This document shows, one piece after another, positions 15,488-22,668 of a DNA stretch of 25,084 nucleotides. The stretch is from Rikenella sp031551865 (lineage in GTDB: Bacteria; Bacteroidota; Bacteroidia; Bacteroidales; Rikenellaceae): positions 1-25,084 of the forward strand of contig JAVBMY010000011.1 in the NCBI GenBank assembly GCA_031551865.1, given 5' to 3'. How positions within the stretch are numbered: position 1 is the first letter of the stretch; each line of letters starts with the position of its first letter. The notes under the pieces were generated by a model that was given only the letters and a program-made list of their open reading frames with translations, was not told where the DNA came from and did no database searches. The position numbers and the translations under genes are program-made.

Positions 15488-17404
15488 TTACAACAGCCCG
15501 ATCAGCGACATCACCAGGATCAGCACCAGCAGCAGCAGGGCATGCAGCAGGTAGTGGTTCGTTTTTCCGGTCTGGAACAGGGCCAGCCGGGCCGTCCAGC
15601 GGCGCAGGATCTTCGACAGGTAGCGAGTGACGGCGGCGGCCGTCGAGTCGCTCTCCGGTGTGCGGAAGGTGTGGCGCGCGGGGAAGAGCTCTTCGTCGGC
15701 GAATTCGGGTTCGCGCCCTTCGGCACTCTGGCGCTCGACGGTCGATTGCAGTTCGGAACTGAACGACGAGGCCGTGTATTGCATCTGTTTGTTCGGGGCG
15801 GTGAAAGCGCAGCCCCAGGTGGGCTGCTCGCTGACCACAGCTTCTGCACGGCGGCGCAACCAGCGCCGCAATCCCAGCAGCCCGCCGGTCAGCACGATCA
15901 CCACGCCGCCGATGATCTCGACACGGGTGAGCAGGTCGAGCATCGGGGCGGCGTAATAGCGCGACCCGAACAGTACGTCGGCATTCTCAAGGACGATATA
16001 GGGGTAGAGCAGCGCCCCGGCCACTACGCCGACGGTGGGCAGCACCGAGCCCAGTAGCATGACGGCGGGTACTTCGCGGGCCTCGAAGGCGCTGCGGCTG
16101 CGGGGATTGCCGAGGAAGGTGATCCCGAAGGCTTTACTGAAGGCGATCACGGCCAACCCTGCCACCAGGGCCAGGGTGGTGATGCCGACGATCGACACGG
16201 CAATCAGTTCGCCGTGCGAGAGGCTGCGGAACATGCCGCTGAGCAGCACGAATTCCGAGGCGAAGCCCACCAGCGGCGCGATGGCGCAGATGGCGAGCGT
16301 CGAAACAAGGAACAGCGATCCGGTGGCGGGCATGCGTCGCAGCAGGCCCCCCAGGCGGTTCATGTCGGCGGTGTGGGCGGCGCTCACGACCGACCCGGCG
16401 CCGAGGAACAAGGCGGTCTTGTAGTTCGAGTGCCCGAGCATGTGGATCAGGGCGGCGCCGTAGCCGGCATAGCTCACGAAGTCGCTTCCGGCGGCGCGCC
16501 CGAGGGTGCCGAAGCCGATGGCGGCGAAGATGATGCCGATGTTTTCGATCGAAGAGTAGGCAAGCAGGCGCTTGAGGTCGGTCTGGGCCGAGGCGCGTTT
16601 GATACCGAACAGGGCGCTGGCCAGCCCGAGGGCGAACAATGCTATCCCGACGGCGTAGAGGTTTTCAGTCAGGCTGAGCGTGGCGCGCATCACGCCGTAG
16701 ACACCCATTTTGATCATCACGCCGGACATCATGGCCGACACGTGCGAGGGTGCGGCGGGGTGCGCCACGGGGAGCCACATGTGCAGGGGGAAGATGCCGG
16801 CTTTGAGCCCGAAACCGAGGAAAAAGAGCAGGTAGACGACCAGGCCGATCCCTTGCCTGGCGTCGCCACCCGTGAAGATCGTGCTGCCCGACACGGCGAA
16901 GGCGCCTAATAGCAGGAAGAATCCGATGTGCATCAGCACGAGGTAGCCGATGGCGGCGTGGAGCACTTTTTTGCTGCGCCCGTCGAACATCACGAGCAGG
17001 AACGAGCTCAGGGTCATGAGTTCCCACCACAATAGGAAAGGATATTGCCCGTGGGCGGTCACCACGCCGGCCATCGAGTAAAAGAGCGCGACCAGGGCGG
17101 CGAAGTGCAACGATACCTGGGTGCGGCTTTTGTCGTCAGCATGTCTGCGCACATATCCGGTGGCGAAGAGCGAGGCCGAGAAACCACTGATGGCCACGGC
17201 CAGCAGGAACAGGGCGCTGAGCAGATCGACCCCTGGCAACAGGGTGCTTTCGCCGGTAGCGATGAGTTGTCCCGTGGCGGCGGTCACATACACGGCGCCC
17301 AGCGCGATCACGGCAAAGGCGGTCATGCCTTTCCACCGCACGCCGCGCACCGCGAAGGGTAGCAGCGCGCCGAACACCAGGTATGTGAAAATGTCGTTGA
17401 GCAC
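15488..17404 (-). CDS. HyfB/NuoL-like antiporter-type membrane subunit of the Ehr complex
   Basis: First gene of the operon; a 638-residue polytopic protein of the Proton_antipo_M family, predicted to translocate ions. Half-channel residues are present: E128 in LLWWELMTLSSF, K201 in GFGLKAGIFPLHMWLP, H215 in PVAHPAAPSHVSAMMSG, K232 in MIKMGVYG, and DLKRLLAYSSIENIG. Near the C terminus WGCAFTAPNKQMQYTASSFS is typical of HyfB/HycC-type subunits. A charged soluble linker (about 545-595) leads to a last membrane helix (HALLLLVLILVMSLIGLL). The start is read as GTG at 17404, following an A/G-rich stretch (AAGAAATAAAAAGAGAAAAG); no better ATG was found. The large inverted repeat at 17481-17561 lies just upstream. 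Family firm, start less sure. Confidence 0.86.
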   Translation of the reverse strand: MLNDIFTYLVFGALLPFAVRGVRWKGMTAFAVIALGAVYVTAATGQLIATGESTLLPGVDLLSALFLLAVAISGFSASLFATGYVRRHADDKSRTQVSLHFAALVALFYSMAGVVTAHGQYPFLLWWELMTLSSFLLVMFDGRSKKVLHAAIGYLVLMHIGFFLLLGAFAVSGSTIFTGGDARQGIGLVVYLLFFLGFGLKAGIFPLHMWLPVAHPAAPSHVSAMMSGVMIKMGVYGVMRATLSLTENLYAVGIALFALGLASALFGIKRASAQTDLKRLLAYSSIENIGIIFAAIGFGTLGRAAGSDFVSYAGYGAALIHMLGHSNYKTALFLGAGSVVSAAHTADMNRLGGLLRRMPATGSLFLVSTLAICAIAPLVGFASEFVLLSGMFRSLSHGELIAVSIVGITTLALVAGLAVIAFSKAFGITFLGNPRSRSAFEAREVPAVMLLGSVLPTVGVVAGALLYPYIVLENADVLFGSRYYAAPMLDLLTRVEIIGGVVIVLTGGLLGLRRWLRRRAEAVVSEQPTWGCAFTAPNKQMQYTASSFSSELQSTVERQSAEGREPEFADEELFPARHTFRTPESDSTAAAVTRYLSKILRRWTARLALFQTGKTNHYLLHALLLLVLILVMSLIGLL

Positions 17405-17480
17405 AGGGCTTTTCTCTTTTTATTTCTTGGGTATCCCCTACTTTTCTCTCTTCCCCCTCCAGTACTTTCTTGTCCGGAGG

Positions 17481-17561
17481 TTTTCAGGGATGTGGATATT
17501 TTGGGGCCATACGGGAGCAAAGTGAGTGTATATATACCCAAAATATCCACATCCCTGAAAA
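17481..17561. repeat. Perfect 25-bp inverted repeat with 31-nt loop, upstream of the Ehr operon
   Basis: Arms at 17481-17505 and 17537-17561 are perfect 25-bp complements; the left arm begins TTTTCAGGGATGTGGATATT. The loop (17506-17536) holds, on the minus strand, TCACTTTGC, one base away from a -7 box, which could be the operon promoter. It lies between the rsmE stop (17689) and the first Ehr gene (17404). Possible readings are a terminator for rsmE, a regulatory structure, or a small non-autonomous mobile element. Confidence 0.75.
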
Positions 17562-17666
17562 GCGACGATCTCATTCAAGAACCGACGTAGCAGCCTCTCG
17601 CAATGCAAACTCGTTTGCAAATTGCCGAGGCGTAAGGAGGAGGAAACCGCGAAGCGGATTCAACGT

Positions 17667-17689
17667 AAAATCGTTTATCAAACGATTTT
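17667..17689 (-). terminator. Hairpin overlapping the rsmE stop codon
   Basis: Arms AAAATCGTTT (17667-17676) and AAACGATTTT (17680-17689) pair perfectly around a 3-nt loop. The upper arm overlaps the rsmE stop codon at 17689-17691. Read on the minus strand the stem is AT-rich, so it is a weak terminator at best. Confidence 0.4.
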
Positions 17690-18540
17690 TACTTTCCCAA
17701 TTCATTCACGACCGCGGTGGTGGCGGCGACCATCAGACCGGCCGTTTCGGTGCGGAGCCGGACGTCGCCCAGCGTGACGGGCGTGAACCCGGCCGCGAGT
17801 GCGGCCTCGACCTCGGCGGGCGAAAAGTCGCCTTCGGGGCCGACCAGCATCACGTAATTGCCGCCCGGACGTAGCGCCGACGCCAAAGAGACCCGTGTGG
17901 CCAACGGCGAATCGGTGCAGTGACCAATGAATTTCTGGGCTTTGCCGAAACCGTTGTCCGGAATTGTCCCGGACCTTTTCCCGGAATGGCCGGCAGGGCT
18001 TCCGCCATCCGTTTCTGCCGTACAGGCGCCTGGGTTTTCGCCGGGGGAAGGGCTGTTTGCTGAAAGAGCGGGGCTCCCCTTCAAGAAGTCGCGTAGCGGG
18101 GTCGGTTCATCAAGCTCGGGCAGGTAGGCCCGCCCGGACTGTTTCATGGCGCTGAGCAATAGTTTGTGCAGCCGTTCGGTCTTGAGCACGCGCCGCTCCG
18201 AACGGTCGCACAGCACGGGGGTGATGCGCGTGACGCCGATCTCGGTGGCTTTTTCGAGCAGCCATTCGTAACGCTCGTTGTTTTTGGTGGGCGCCACGGC
18301 CAGCCACAGCGTGTAGGGCATCCGACCGTAATGCTCCAGCGTTTCCTGCACTCTGAGCCGGCATTCGCGCGCCGATGCCGCGACGATCTCGCAACGGCAG
18401 AGGATGCCGCGGCCGTCGGTTACTTCGACCTGCTCGCCCGCGCGAAGACGCAACACGCCGGTGGCGTGGTGCGACTCTTCGGGGCCGAGGATCAGCTCCG
18501 CGGCCCCTGGATCGAGCACAGGCAGGTAAAAAAGTTGCAT
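17689..18540 (-). CDS. rsmE: 16S rRNA m3U1498 methyltransferase RsmE with an unusual ~45-residue insert
   Basis: SAM-dependent SPOUT enzyme that methylates U1498 of 16S rRNA. The N-terminal PUA-like part (about 1-70) includes ESHHATGVLRL. The catalytic part includes KATEIGVTRITPVLCDRSER (97-116), MKQSGRAYLPEL (132-143), the SAM-binding knot GPEGDFSPAE (234-243) and LGDVRLRTETA (257-267). The length of 283 exceeds the usual ~235-245. The excess is a Gly/Pro/Ser-rich stretch at about 155-200, roughly 17943-18078 in the DNA, between the QSGR segment and the knot. It looks like a surface loop or an in-frame repeat insertion, and the catalytic motifs are intact. Identification is secure. Confidence 0.93.
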   Translation of the reverse strand: MQLFYLPVLDPGAAELILGPEESHHATGVLRLRAGEQVEVTDGRGILCRCEIVAASARECRLRVQETLEHYGRMPYTLWLAVAPTKNNERYEWLLEKATEIGVTRITPVLCDRSERRVLKTERLHKLLLSAMKQSGRAYLPELDEPTPLRDFLKGSPALSANSPSPGENPGACTAETDGGSPAGHSGKRSGTIPDNGFGKAQKFIGHCTDSPLATRVSLASALRPGGNYVMLVGPEGDFSPAEVEAALAAGFTPVTLGDVRLRTETAGLMVAATTAVVNELGK

Positions 18541-18567
18541 ACCGGTATCGAGAGTACGTTTAGGCTA

Positions 18568-18608
18568 GCGCCCGGACACGGCCCCTTACGCGGAGCGATG
18601 CCGGGCGC
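18568..18608. terminator. GC-rich hairpin after the LolA-like gene
   Basis: Arms GCGCCCGG (18568-18575) and CCGGGCGC (18601-18608) lie between the stop of the secreted LolA-like gene (18634) and the start of rsmE (18540). There is no T tract, so a terminator role is only possible. Confidence 0.4.
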
Positions 18609-18633
18609 GGAAAACGAAGCGCAGGAACCCCCG

Positions 18634-19389
18634 CTATTCGGGTTTGGCGAACAGCGAATCCGGGAAGTCCTGGTTGTAGTTGTATTTAGTGATGGCGGCG
18701 ATGGCTTCTCCCTGGGGTGTGTCAACGATCATCAGCGAGGGCAGTTTGACGGTTCCTTTGCCGAAGGTTTTGTAGTTTTTCAGTTCCATGGATATGGTTT
18801 CCCCGGTTTCCCTGGAATGCATCGTCATCATATCCATCAGGTGGGTATTCGGGTTGTAGTAGCCGATGTACTCTGCTTTCTGAAACGCCTGCTCCAGGGG
18901 AGACCCCGCTTTGCCGGTTATTTTCACTCCTTGCAGTACCACGCCGTTCACCGTTTTGGTATCGGCAAGCTCAAAATCGAAAACGTCGGTGTTGCTCATC
19001 GAACTGATGTCGAATTGCGAGAACTGCCCGGTCATTTGTTTCATTTCTTCCCCGGGAATTTCAGAAACGCCTTGTCCGGGAATCGACACCCAGCCGTTGT
19101 CGCCGTTGACGACCATCAGCATCTGGGCACCCATCATATCCATCTCCACCCTGATTTGGGGTTTGCTTTCCGGTATACGAACGAACAGGGCCATCGGCAT
19201 TTTCATGCCCATGACGTCCATGGTCATTGCCATTTCGACTCCTTTGGTACGGTCGATCGTGGCTTGGTCGTAGCCCGTGGCGGCGTTGTAGGCATTGACG
19301 ATGTCGAGGGCGCTTTGCTGGGCCGAGGCGGTGGGGGCCGTGAAGCCCGCGAAAAGCAGGAGGGCGGCCGAAAGGATCAGTTTCTTCAT
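18634..19389 (-). CDS. Secreted LolA-like outer-membrane lipoprotein-sorting family protein (paralog A)
   Basis: A 251-residue exported protein: signal peptide MKKLILSAALLLFAGFTAPT with cleavage after ASA (ASA-QQ, signal peptidase I type). The mature part has repeated amphipathic beta-strand patterns (VRIPESKPQIRVEMDMMGA, MLMVVNGDNGWVSIPGQG, GYYNPNTHLMDMMTMHS), suggesting the half-barrel LolA/LolB-like fold often annotated as outer-membrane lipoprotein-sorting protein. It is clearly a paralog of the neighbouring upstream product: both contain IPGQGVSEIP, TGQF, NPxTHLM and end near PDSLFxKP. A role in carrying lipids or lipoproteins across the periplasm is inferred from fold only. Met-rich runs (GVEMAMTMDVMGMKMPM) are unusual and shared in weaker form by the paralog. 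Confidence 0.7.
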   Translation of the reverse strand: MKKLILSAALLLFAGFTAPTASAQQSALDIVNAYNAATGYDQATIDRTKGVEMAMTMDVMGMKMPMALFVRIPESKPQIRVEMDMMGAQMLMVVNGDNGWVSIPGQGVSEIPGEEMKQMTGQFSQFDISSMSNTDVFDFELADTKTVNGVVLQGVKITGKAGSPLEQAFQKAEYIGYYNPNTHLMDMMTMHSRETGETISMELKNYKTFGKGTVKLPSLMIVDTPQGEAIAAITKYNYNQDFPDSLFAKPE

Positions 19390-19460
19390 GGTTGTAGTTT
19401 GTGTCTGGGGTTAGCGTTCTGAACGGCTTTTTGTAGTGGTTCCCGGCCTGTTACAGGCAG

Positions 19461-19517
19461 GCCTCGACCCGGGTGCCCGCCGCGCTTTACGCGCGCCCGG
19501 GGGCGCCGGGTCGAGGC
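19461..19517. terminator. 12-bp GC-rich hairpin between the two LolA-like paralogs
   Basis: Arms GCCTCGACCCGG (19461-19472) and CCGGGTCGAGGC (19506-19517) are perfect complements. It lies 16 nt after the stop of the upstream paralog (19533) and 72 nt before the start of the downstream one. It may end or attenuate transcription between the two genes; no T tract follows. Confidence 0.5.
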
Positions 19518-19532
19518 AACCATCTGAGTGTG

Positions 19533-20306
19533 TTACGCGGCGTCGGCGATTTCGCCGTCGACAACGGGTTTCTCGAACAGCGAGTCGGGCACGTCGGCGT
19601 TGTATTTGTAGTCGGTAATCACGATCTCGAACGATCCTTCTTCGCCGGGAACGGTCACGCTCATGCGCGAGGGGATCAGGATCTCGCCGCCGAATTTCTG
19701 GTAGTCGGTGGTAAAGATTTCGGCGGTGGCGGTTTGGGTACCGGCAGTCATCTCGGCGGTCACCATTTCCATCAGGTGGGTGTCGGGATTGAAATACACG
19801 ACGATGTTTTCGAGCTTATTGGCGCTGGCCGGAACTCCGGGTTTCGGGGTCATTTTCACGCCTTGCAGCTTGACGCCGTTCAGTTCGCGCGAGTCGGCGT
19901 TCGCGTAGTCGTAGAGGTCCCAGTTGTTCATCGAGCTGAAGGTAAATTGGCCGGTGATCTCTTTCATCTGTTCGGCGGGAATTTCGCTTACGCCCTGCCC
20001 AGGGATGACGATCCAGCCTTGTTCTCCGTTGATCACGGCCAGGATGTCCATGCCCATGGCGCTCATCTGCAGGCGCATTTGGAGGATGGGCTGAATGCGG
20101 GCGGTGATGCTCATCGGCATGCTCATGCCGGGGCCTTCCATCGAGCATTCCATCGAGATGGCTTTGGTTGAGTCGATTTTGACTACGTCCTGTCCGGTGG
20201 CTTTGTTGAAGGCGGCCACGATGTCGGCGGCTTTCGGGCCGCACGAGGTGAGGGCCATGGCGCCGGCTGCGAACAGGGCCACGGAAGCGAGAATGGTTTT
20301 TTTCAT
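19533..20306 (-). CDS. LolA-like lipoprotein (paralog B)
   Basis: A 257-residue predicted lipoprotein: MKKTILASVALFAAGAMALT followed by the lipobox LTSC, so the mature N terminus would be a lipidated Cys, then a short Gly-Pro-Lys start. The rest matches paralog A in order: ADIVAAFNKATGQ, repeated Met-rich strands (MECSMEGPGMSMPMSI), GEQGWIVIPGQGVSEIPAEQ, TGQFTF, FNPDTHLMEMVT and PDSLFEKP near the end. It has its own -7 box about 100 nt upstream and a hairpin after the stop. One paralog lipidated and the other soluble suggests different places in the envelope (membrane-held versus periplasmic). Function not known. Confidence 0.72.
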   Translation of the reverse strand: MKKTILASVALFAAGAMALTSCGPKAADIVAAFNKATGQDVVKIDSTKAISMECSMEGPGMSMPMSITARIQPILQMRLQMSAMGMDILAVINGEQGWIVIPGQGVSEIPAEQMKEITGQFTFSSMNNWDLYDYANADSRELNGVKLQGVKMTPKPGVPASANKLENIVVYFNPDTHLMEMVTAEMTAGTQTATAEIFTTDYQKFGGEILIPSRMSVTVPGEEGSFEIVITDYKYNADVPDSLFEKPVVDGEIADAA

Positions 20307-20403
20307 GGTGTTTTGGTTATGTGTTTTGGTTTCTGAATAGGTGCCCGTATCGGAATGCGGGGTGTAATCCGGCGCTCGGAGGTTGTCGGCAGGATATACA
20401 GGA

Positions 20404-20411
20404 CAAATATA
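20404..20411 (-). promoter_or_regulatory. -7 promoter box upstream of the LolA-like pair (TATATTTG)
   Basis: TATATTTG on the minus strand matches TAnnTTTG exactly and would give a leader of about 90 nt before the ATG at 20306. No -33 TTTG is obvious. It separates the LolA-like genes from the ABC transporter genes, which are read in the same direction. Confidence 0.5.
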
Positions 20412-20575
20412 CGGATTTTTGTGTTACCGGATGCGGTTTTGTGCGATCCGGAGGAGGGGTCGGGCGGCTCTTTCGCCGGGGTTAGCCAACCGGCTGCGCC
20501 CGGCACGTTTCATGTGTTCGGGGAAGCGGGCGTGCCCGGTTCGTCCGGGTCTTCGGCATTGGCCAAACGGTTCGG

Positions 20576-21316
20576 TTATCCGGAGATCCCGAAGATTCGC
20601 TCCAGGTCGCCGTTTTGAGCGATCTCGGCGGGAGTGGTGTCAATGATCCCGCCGCCGTCGAGGATCCAGAGGCGGTCGGCGAATTCGAGCACGGTCGCCA
20701 GGTCGTGCGACGAGAAGAGGATCAGTTTGCCCGTGGCGTGGGCCAGCGAGGCCAGCAGGCGGGTGATCTGGTGGCGGTTCGGCACGTCGAGGAAAGCTGT
20801 GGGTTCGTCTAACAGTACGACGGGGGTGTCCTGTGCCAGCGCCCGGGCGATCATCACGCGGCCCCGTTCGCCGTCGCTCAGCGTGTCGAGGCTTGCCGCC
20901 GCAAACGAAGTCATTCCCACGGCATCGAGGGCTGCGGCCACGGCCCGGCGGTCGTCCTCGGCCAGCGAACCCAGCCATCCGGTGTAGGGCGCGCGTCCCA
21001 TGGCCACGAGTTGTCCGGCGTTCAGGTGAGCCACACCGGGGTTGTCGGTCGAGGCGGTGGACACGAGACGCGACAATTCGCGCGGGGTGAGCCCGAAAAT
21101 GTCCTTGCCATCGATCAGCACATGCCCCTTGACGGGCTTCCGCACGCCGGACAGGGTGCGCAATAGGGTGCTCTTGCCGGTGCCGTTGCGGCCGAGCAGG
21201 GCGATCAGTTCGCCTGCCGGGGCGGCCAGCGACACGTCGCGCAGCAGTTCGCCCGAGTCATTGCGCCGGGTACGGCCGTAGCCGATGGTGAGGTGTTGGA
21301 GTTCGAGTTTTGTCAC
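20576..21316 (-). CDS. FecE/BtuD-type ABC importer ATPase
   Basis: 246-residue cytoplasmic ATPase of a binding-protein-dependent importer for iron chelates, heme or cobalamin. Walker A is GRNGTGKST (42-50), the signature is LSDGE (146-150, the D variant common in this subfamily), Walker B is VVLLDEPTAFLD (166-177) and the switch His is in SSHD (H204). It is the third gene of the importer operon; the permease stop is 142 nt upstream across a 59-bp tandem duplication. The substrate cannot be told from the ATPase. Confidence 0.9.
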   Translation of the reverse strand: MTKLELQHLTIGYGRTRRNDSGELLRDVSLAAPAGELIALLGRNGTGKSTLLRTLSGVRKPVKGHVLIDGKDIFGLTPRELSRLVSTASTDNPGVAHLNAGQLVAMGRAPYTGWLGSLAEDDRRAVAAALDAVGMTSFAAASLDTLSDGERGRVMIARALAQDTPVVLLDEPTAFLDVPNRHQITRLLASLAHATGKLILFSSHDLATVLEFADRLWILDGGGIIDTTPAEIAQNGDLERIFGISG

Positions 21317-21342
21317 GTTAAATTTGCCTGATTACCTGATTT

Positions 21343-21460
21343 TGCCCTTGAACCTGATGGGTACTACACACGGCTTTGGCGGATAAAAGGGGCTTTGGCC
21401 CTGCCCTTGAACCGGATCAGTTTTGCACGCAGTTGCGGCGGATAAAGGGTCTTGACCCTC
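21343..21460. repeat. 59-bp tandem direct repeat (two units) between importer permease and ATPase genes
   Basis: Unit 1 (21343-21401) and unit 2 (21402-21460) both start TGCCCTTGAACC and contain GGCGGATAAA followed by a short stem (GGGGCTTTGGCCC in unit 1, AGGGTCTTGACCCT in unit 2). The middle is more diverged. Unit 2 runs into the last codon of the permease gene, so the duplication probably includes its 3' end or a regulatory stem. Confidence 0.65.
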
Positions 21461-22454
21461 ACATGATCCTCCCGCGTTTCGAGTTGATGACCACCAGCAC
21501 TACCACGGGAATCCCGAGCAGGGCGGTGATGGTGTTTATGGGCAGCACGAGTTCGCTGCCGGGTAGTTGCGAGATGATGTCGCACAGGAGCATCATGTCG
21601 GCCCCCACGAGCAGCGAGGCGGGCAGCAGCGCCCGGTGGTCGGCGGTGCGGAAGATCATCCGGGCGATATGGGGCGCGGCGATGCCGATAAATCCCACGG
21701 GGCCGCAGAAGGCGGTCACGCTCCCGGCCAGCAGCGAGGTGGCGGTGAAGGCCACCAGCCGGGTACGCCGCACATGGCTTCCCATGCTGCGGGCGTAGTT
21801 TTCGCCGAGCAGCAGCAGGTTGAGGGGTTTGATCAGCGCCACGGTCATCACCAGACCCGCGGCCACGCAGGCGGCCATTACGGCCAGTTGCATGCCCGAC
21901 ACTCCCCCGAGGCTCCCCATTGCCCAGACGACAAAACCTTTAAGCGCGGCCTCGCCGCTGAAGTATTGCAGCAGGTCGACAAAGGCGGTGGCGGCGCTGC
22001 CGAACATCATCCCCAGGATTAGGATGGCCATGATGTCTTTCAGGCGGGCCGAGACGATCATCACCAGCACGAGGATGGCGGCGGCCCCGCACCAGGCCGA
22101 AAAGGCGAGCCCCAGTTGGTGCATAATCCCGGCGCCGACCACGGGGGCGCCCAGCAGGAACAGCGCGACGCCGAGGCTGGCCCCGGAACTCACCCCCAAT
22201 ACGTAGGGCCCGGCCAATGGGTTGCGGAAGAGGGTCTGCATCACGAGCCCGCTGGCCGCCAGCGCCAGCCCGGCCATCAAGGCGACAGCGGCTTTGGGCA
22301 GCCGGAAGTCGAACAGGATGTGGTGGGCGATGCTCCCGTCCTGCATGGCGCCTTGCAGTAGTTCGCGCGGGCTGAGGCCCACGGAGCCGAGCAGGATGTC
22401 GGCCGCGAAGAGCAGCACGAGCAGCAGCGAGAATATAATAAACTTGGTGCGCAC
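21459..22454 (-). CDS. FecCD/BtuC-type ABC importer permease
   Basis: 331-residue inner-membrane permease with about ten helices, family FecCD, for iron-siderophore, heme or vitamin B12 import. RLPKAAVALMAGLALAASG, NPLAGPYVLGVSSGASLG and, towards the C-terminal part, GFIGIAAPHIARMI with DHRALLPASLLVGA are the usual family stretches. The start ATG at 22454 opens MRTKFIIFSLLL. The gene is 214 nt downstream of the binding-protein gene across a modular hairpin element, so the three genes, though all in one direction, are not tightly packed. Confidence 0.92.
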   Translation of the reverse strand: MRTKFIIFSLLLVLLFAADILLGSVGLSPRELLQGAMQDGSIAHHILFDFRLPKAAVALMAGLALAASGLVMQTLFRNPLAGPYVLGVSSGASLGVALFLLGAPVVGAGIMHQLGLAFSAWCGAAAILVLVMIVSARLKDIMAILILGMMFGSAATAFVDLLQYFSGEAALKGFVVWAMGSLGGVSGMQLAVMAACVAAGLVMTVALIKPLNLLLLGENYARSMGSHVRRTRLVAFTATSLLAGSVTAFCGPVGFIGIAAPHIARMIFRTADHRALLPASLLVGADMMLLCDIISQLPGSELVLPINTITALLGIPVVVLVVINSKRGRIM

Positions 22455-22511
22455 AGGGCGGTGTTTTGTGTATTTGTTGTAGTCGGGGGAACCGAAGCAG
22501 GTTGCTAAGCC

Positions 22512-22656
22512 ATACGTCGCCGCCGCAGGCGGCGTATTTCTCTGCGAAAGGTGCGGAGACTAGCAGTCGAGCGGCACGCGTAGAGCGTGCTTAGCGAGGC
22601 CGTGCGCACGGCCTCATGCGCAAAGCCCGCCGGGGGCTGGGGCCGTGCGCTTTTTC
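22512..22656 (+). repeat. Modular hairpin element, copy 5
   Basis: Opens with the stem CGCCGCCGCAGGCGGCG, then GTATTTCTCTGCGAAAGGTG, GAGCGGCACGCG, GCGTGCTTAGCGAGGCCG, and closes with arms GCGCACGGCC (22604-22613) and GGCCGTGCGC (22641-22650) followed by TTTTT, a terminator-like end in the + direction. The GAGCGGCACGCG ... GCGTGCTTAGCGAGGCCG block is nearly identical to copy 1. It fills the gap between the binding-protein and permease genes and is antisense to them. Confidence 0.78.
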
Positions 22657-22668
22657 TCCGTACGTAGG

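Noticed and set aside
8553..17404. Respiratory complex I (Nuo operon) or active hydrogenase 4
   Set aside because: No NuoE, NuoF or NuoG genes are present, subunit order and the fused NuoC-NuoD follow the Hyf type, and the NiFe and N2 ligands are missing.
18166..19422. Plus-strand open frame (418 codons) across rsmE and the LolA-like gene
   Set aside because: It spans two real minus-strand genes and the gap between them, with His/Gly/Phe-rich shadow composition.
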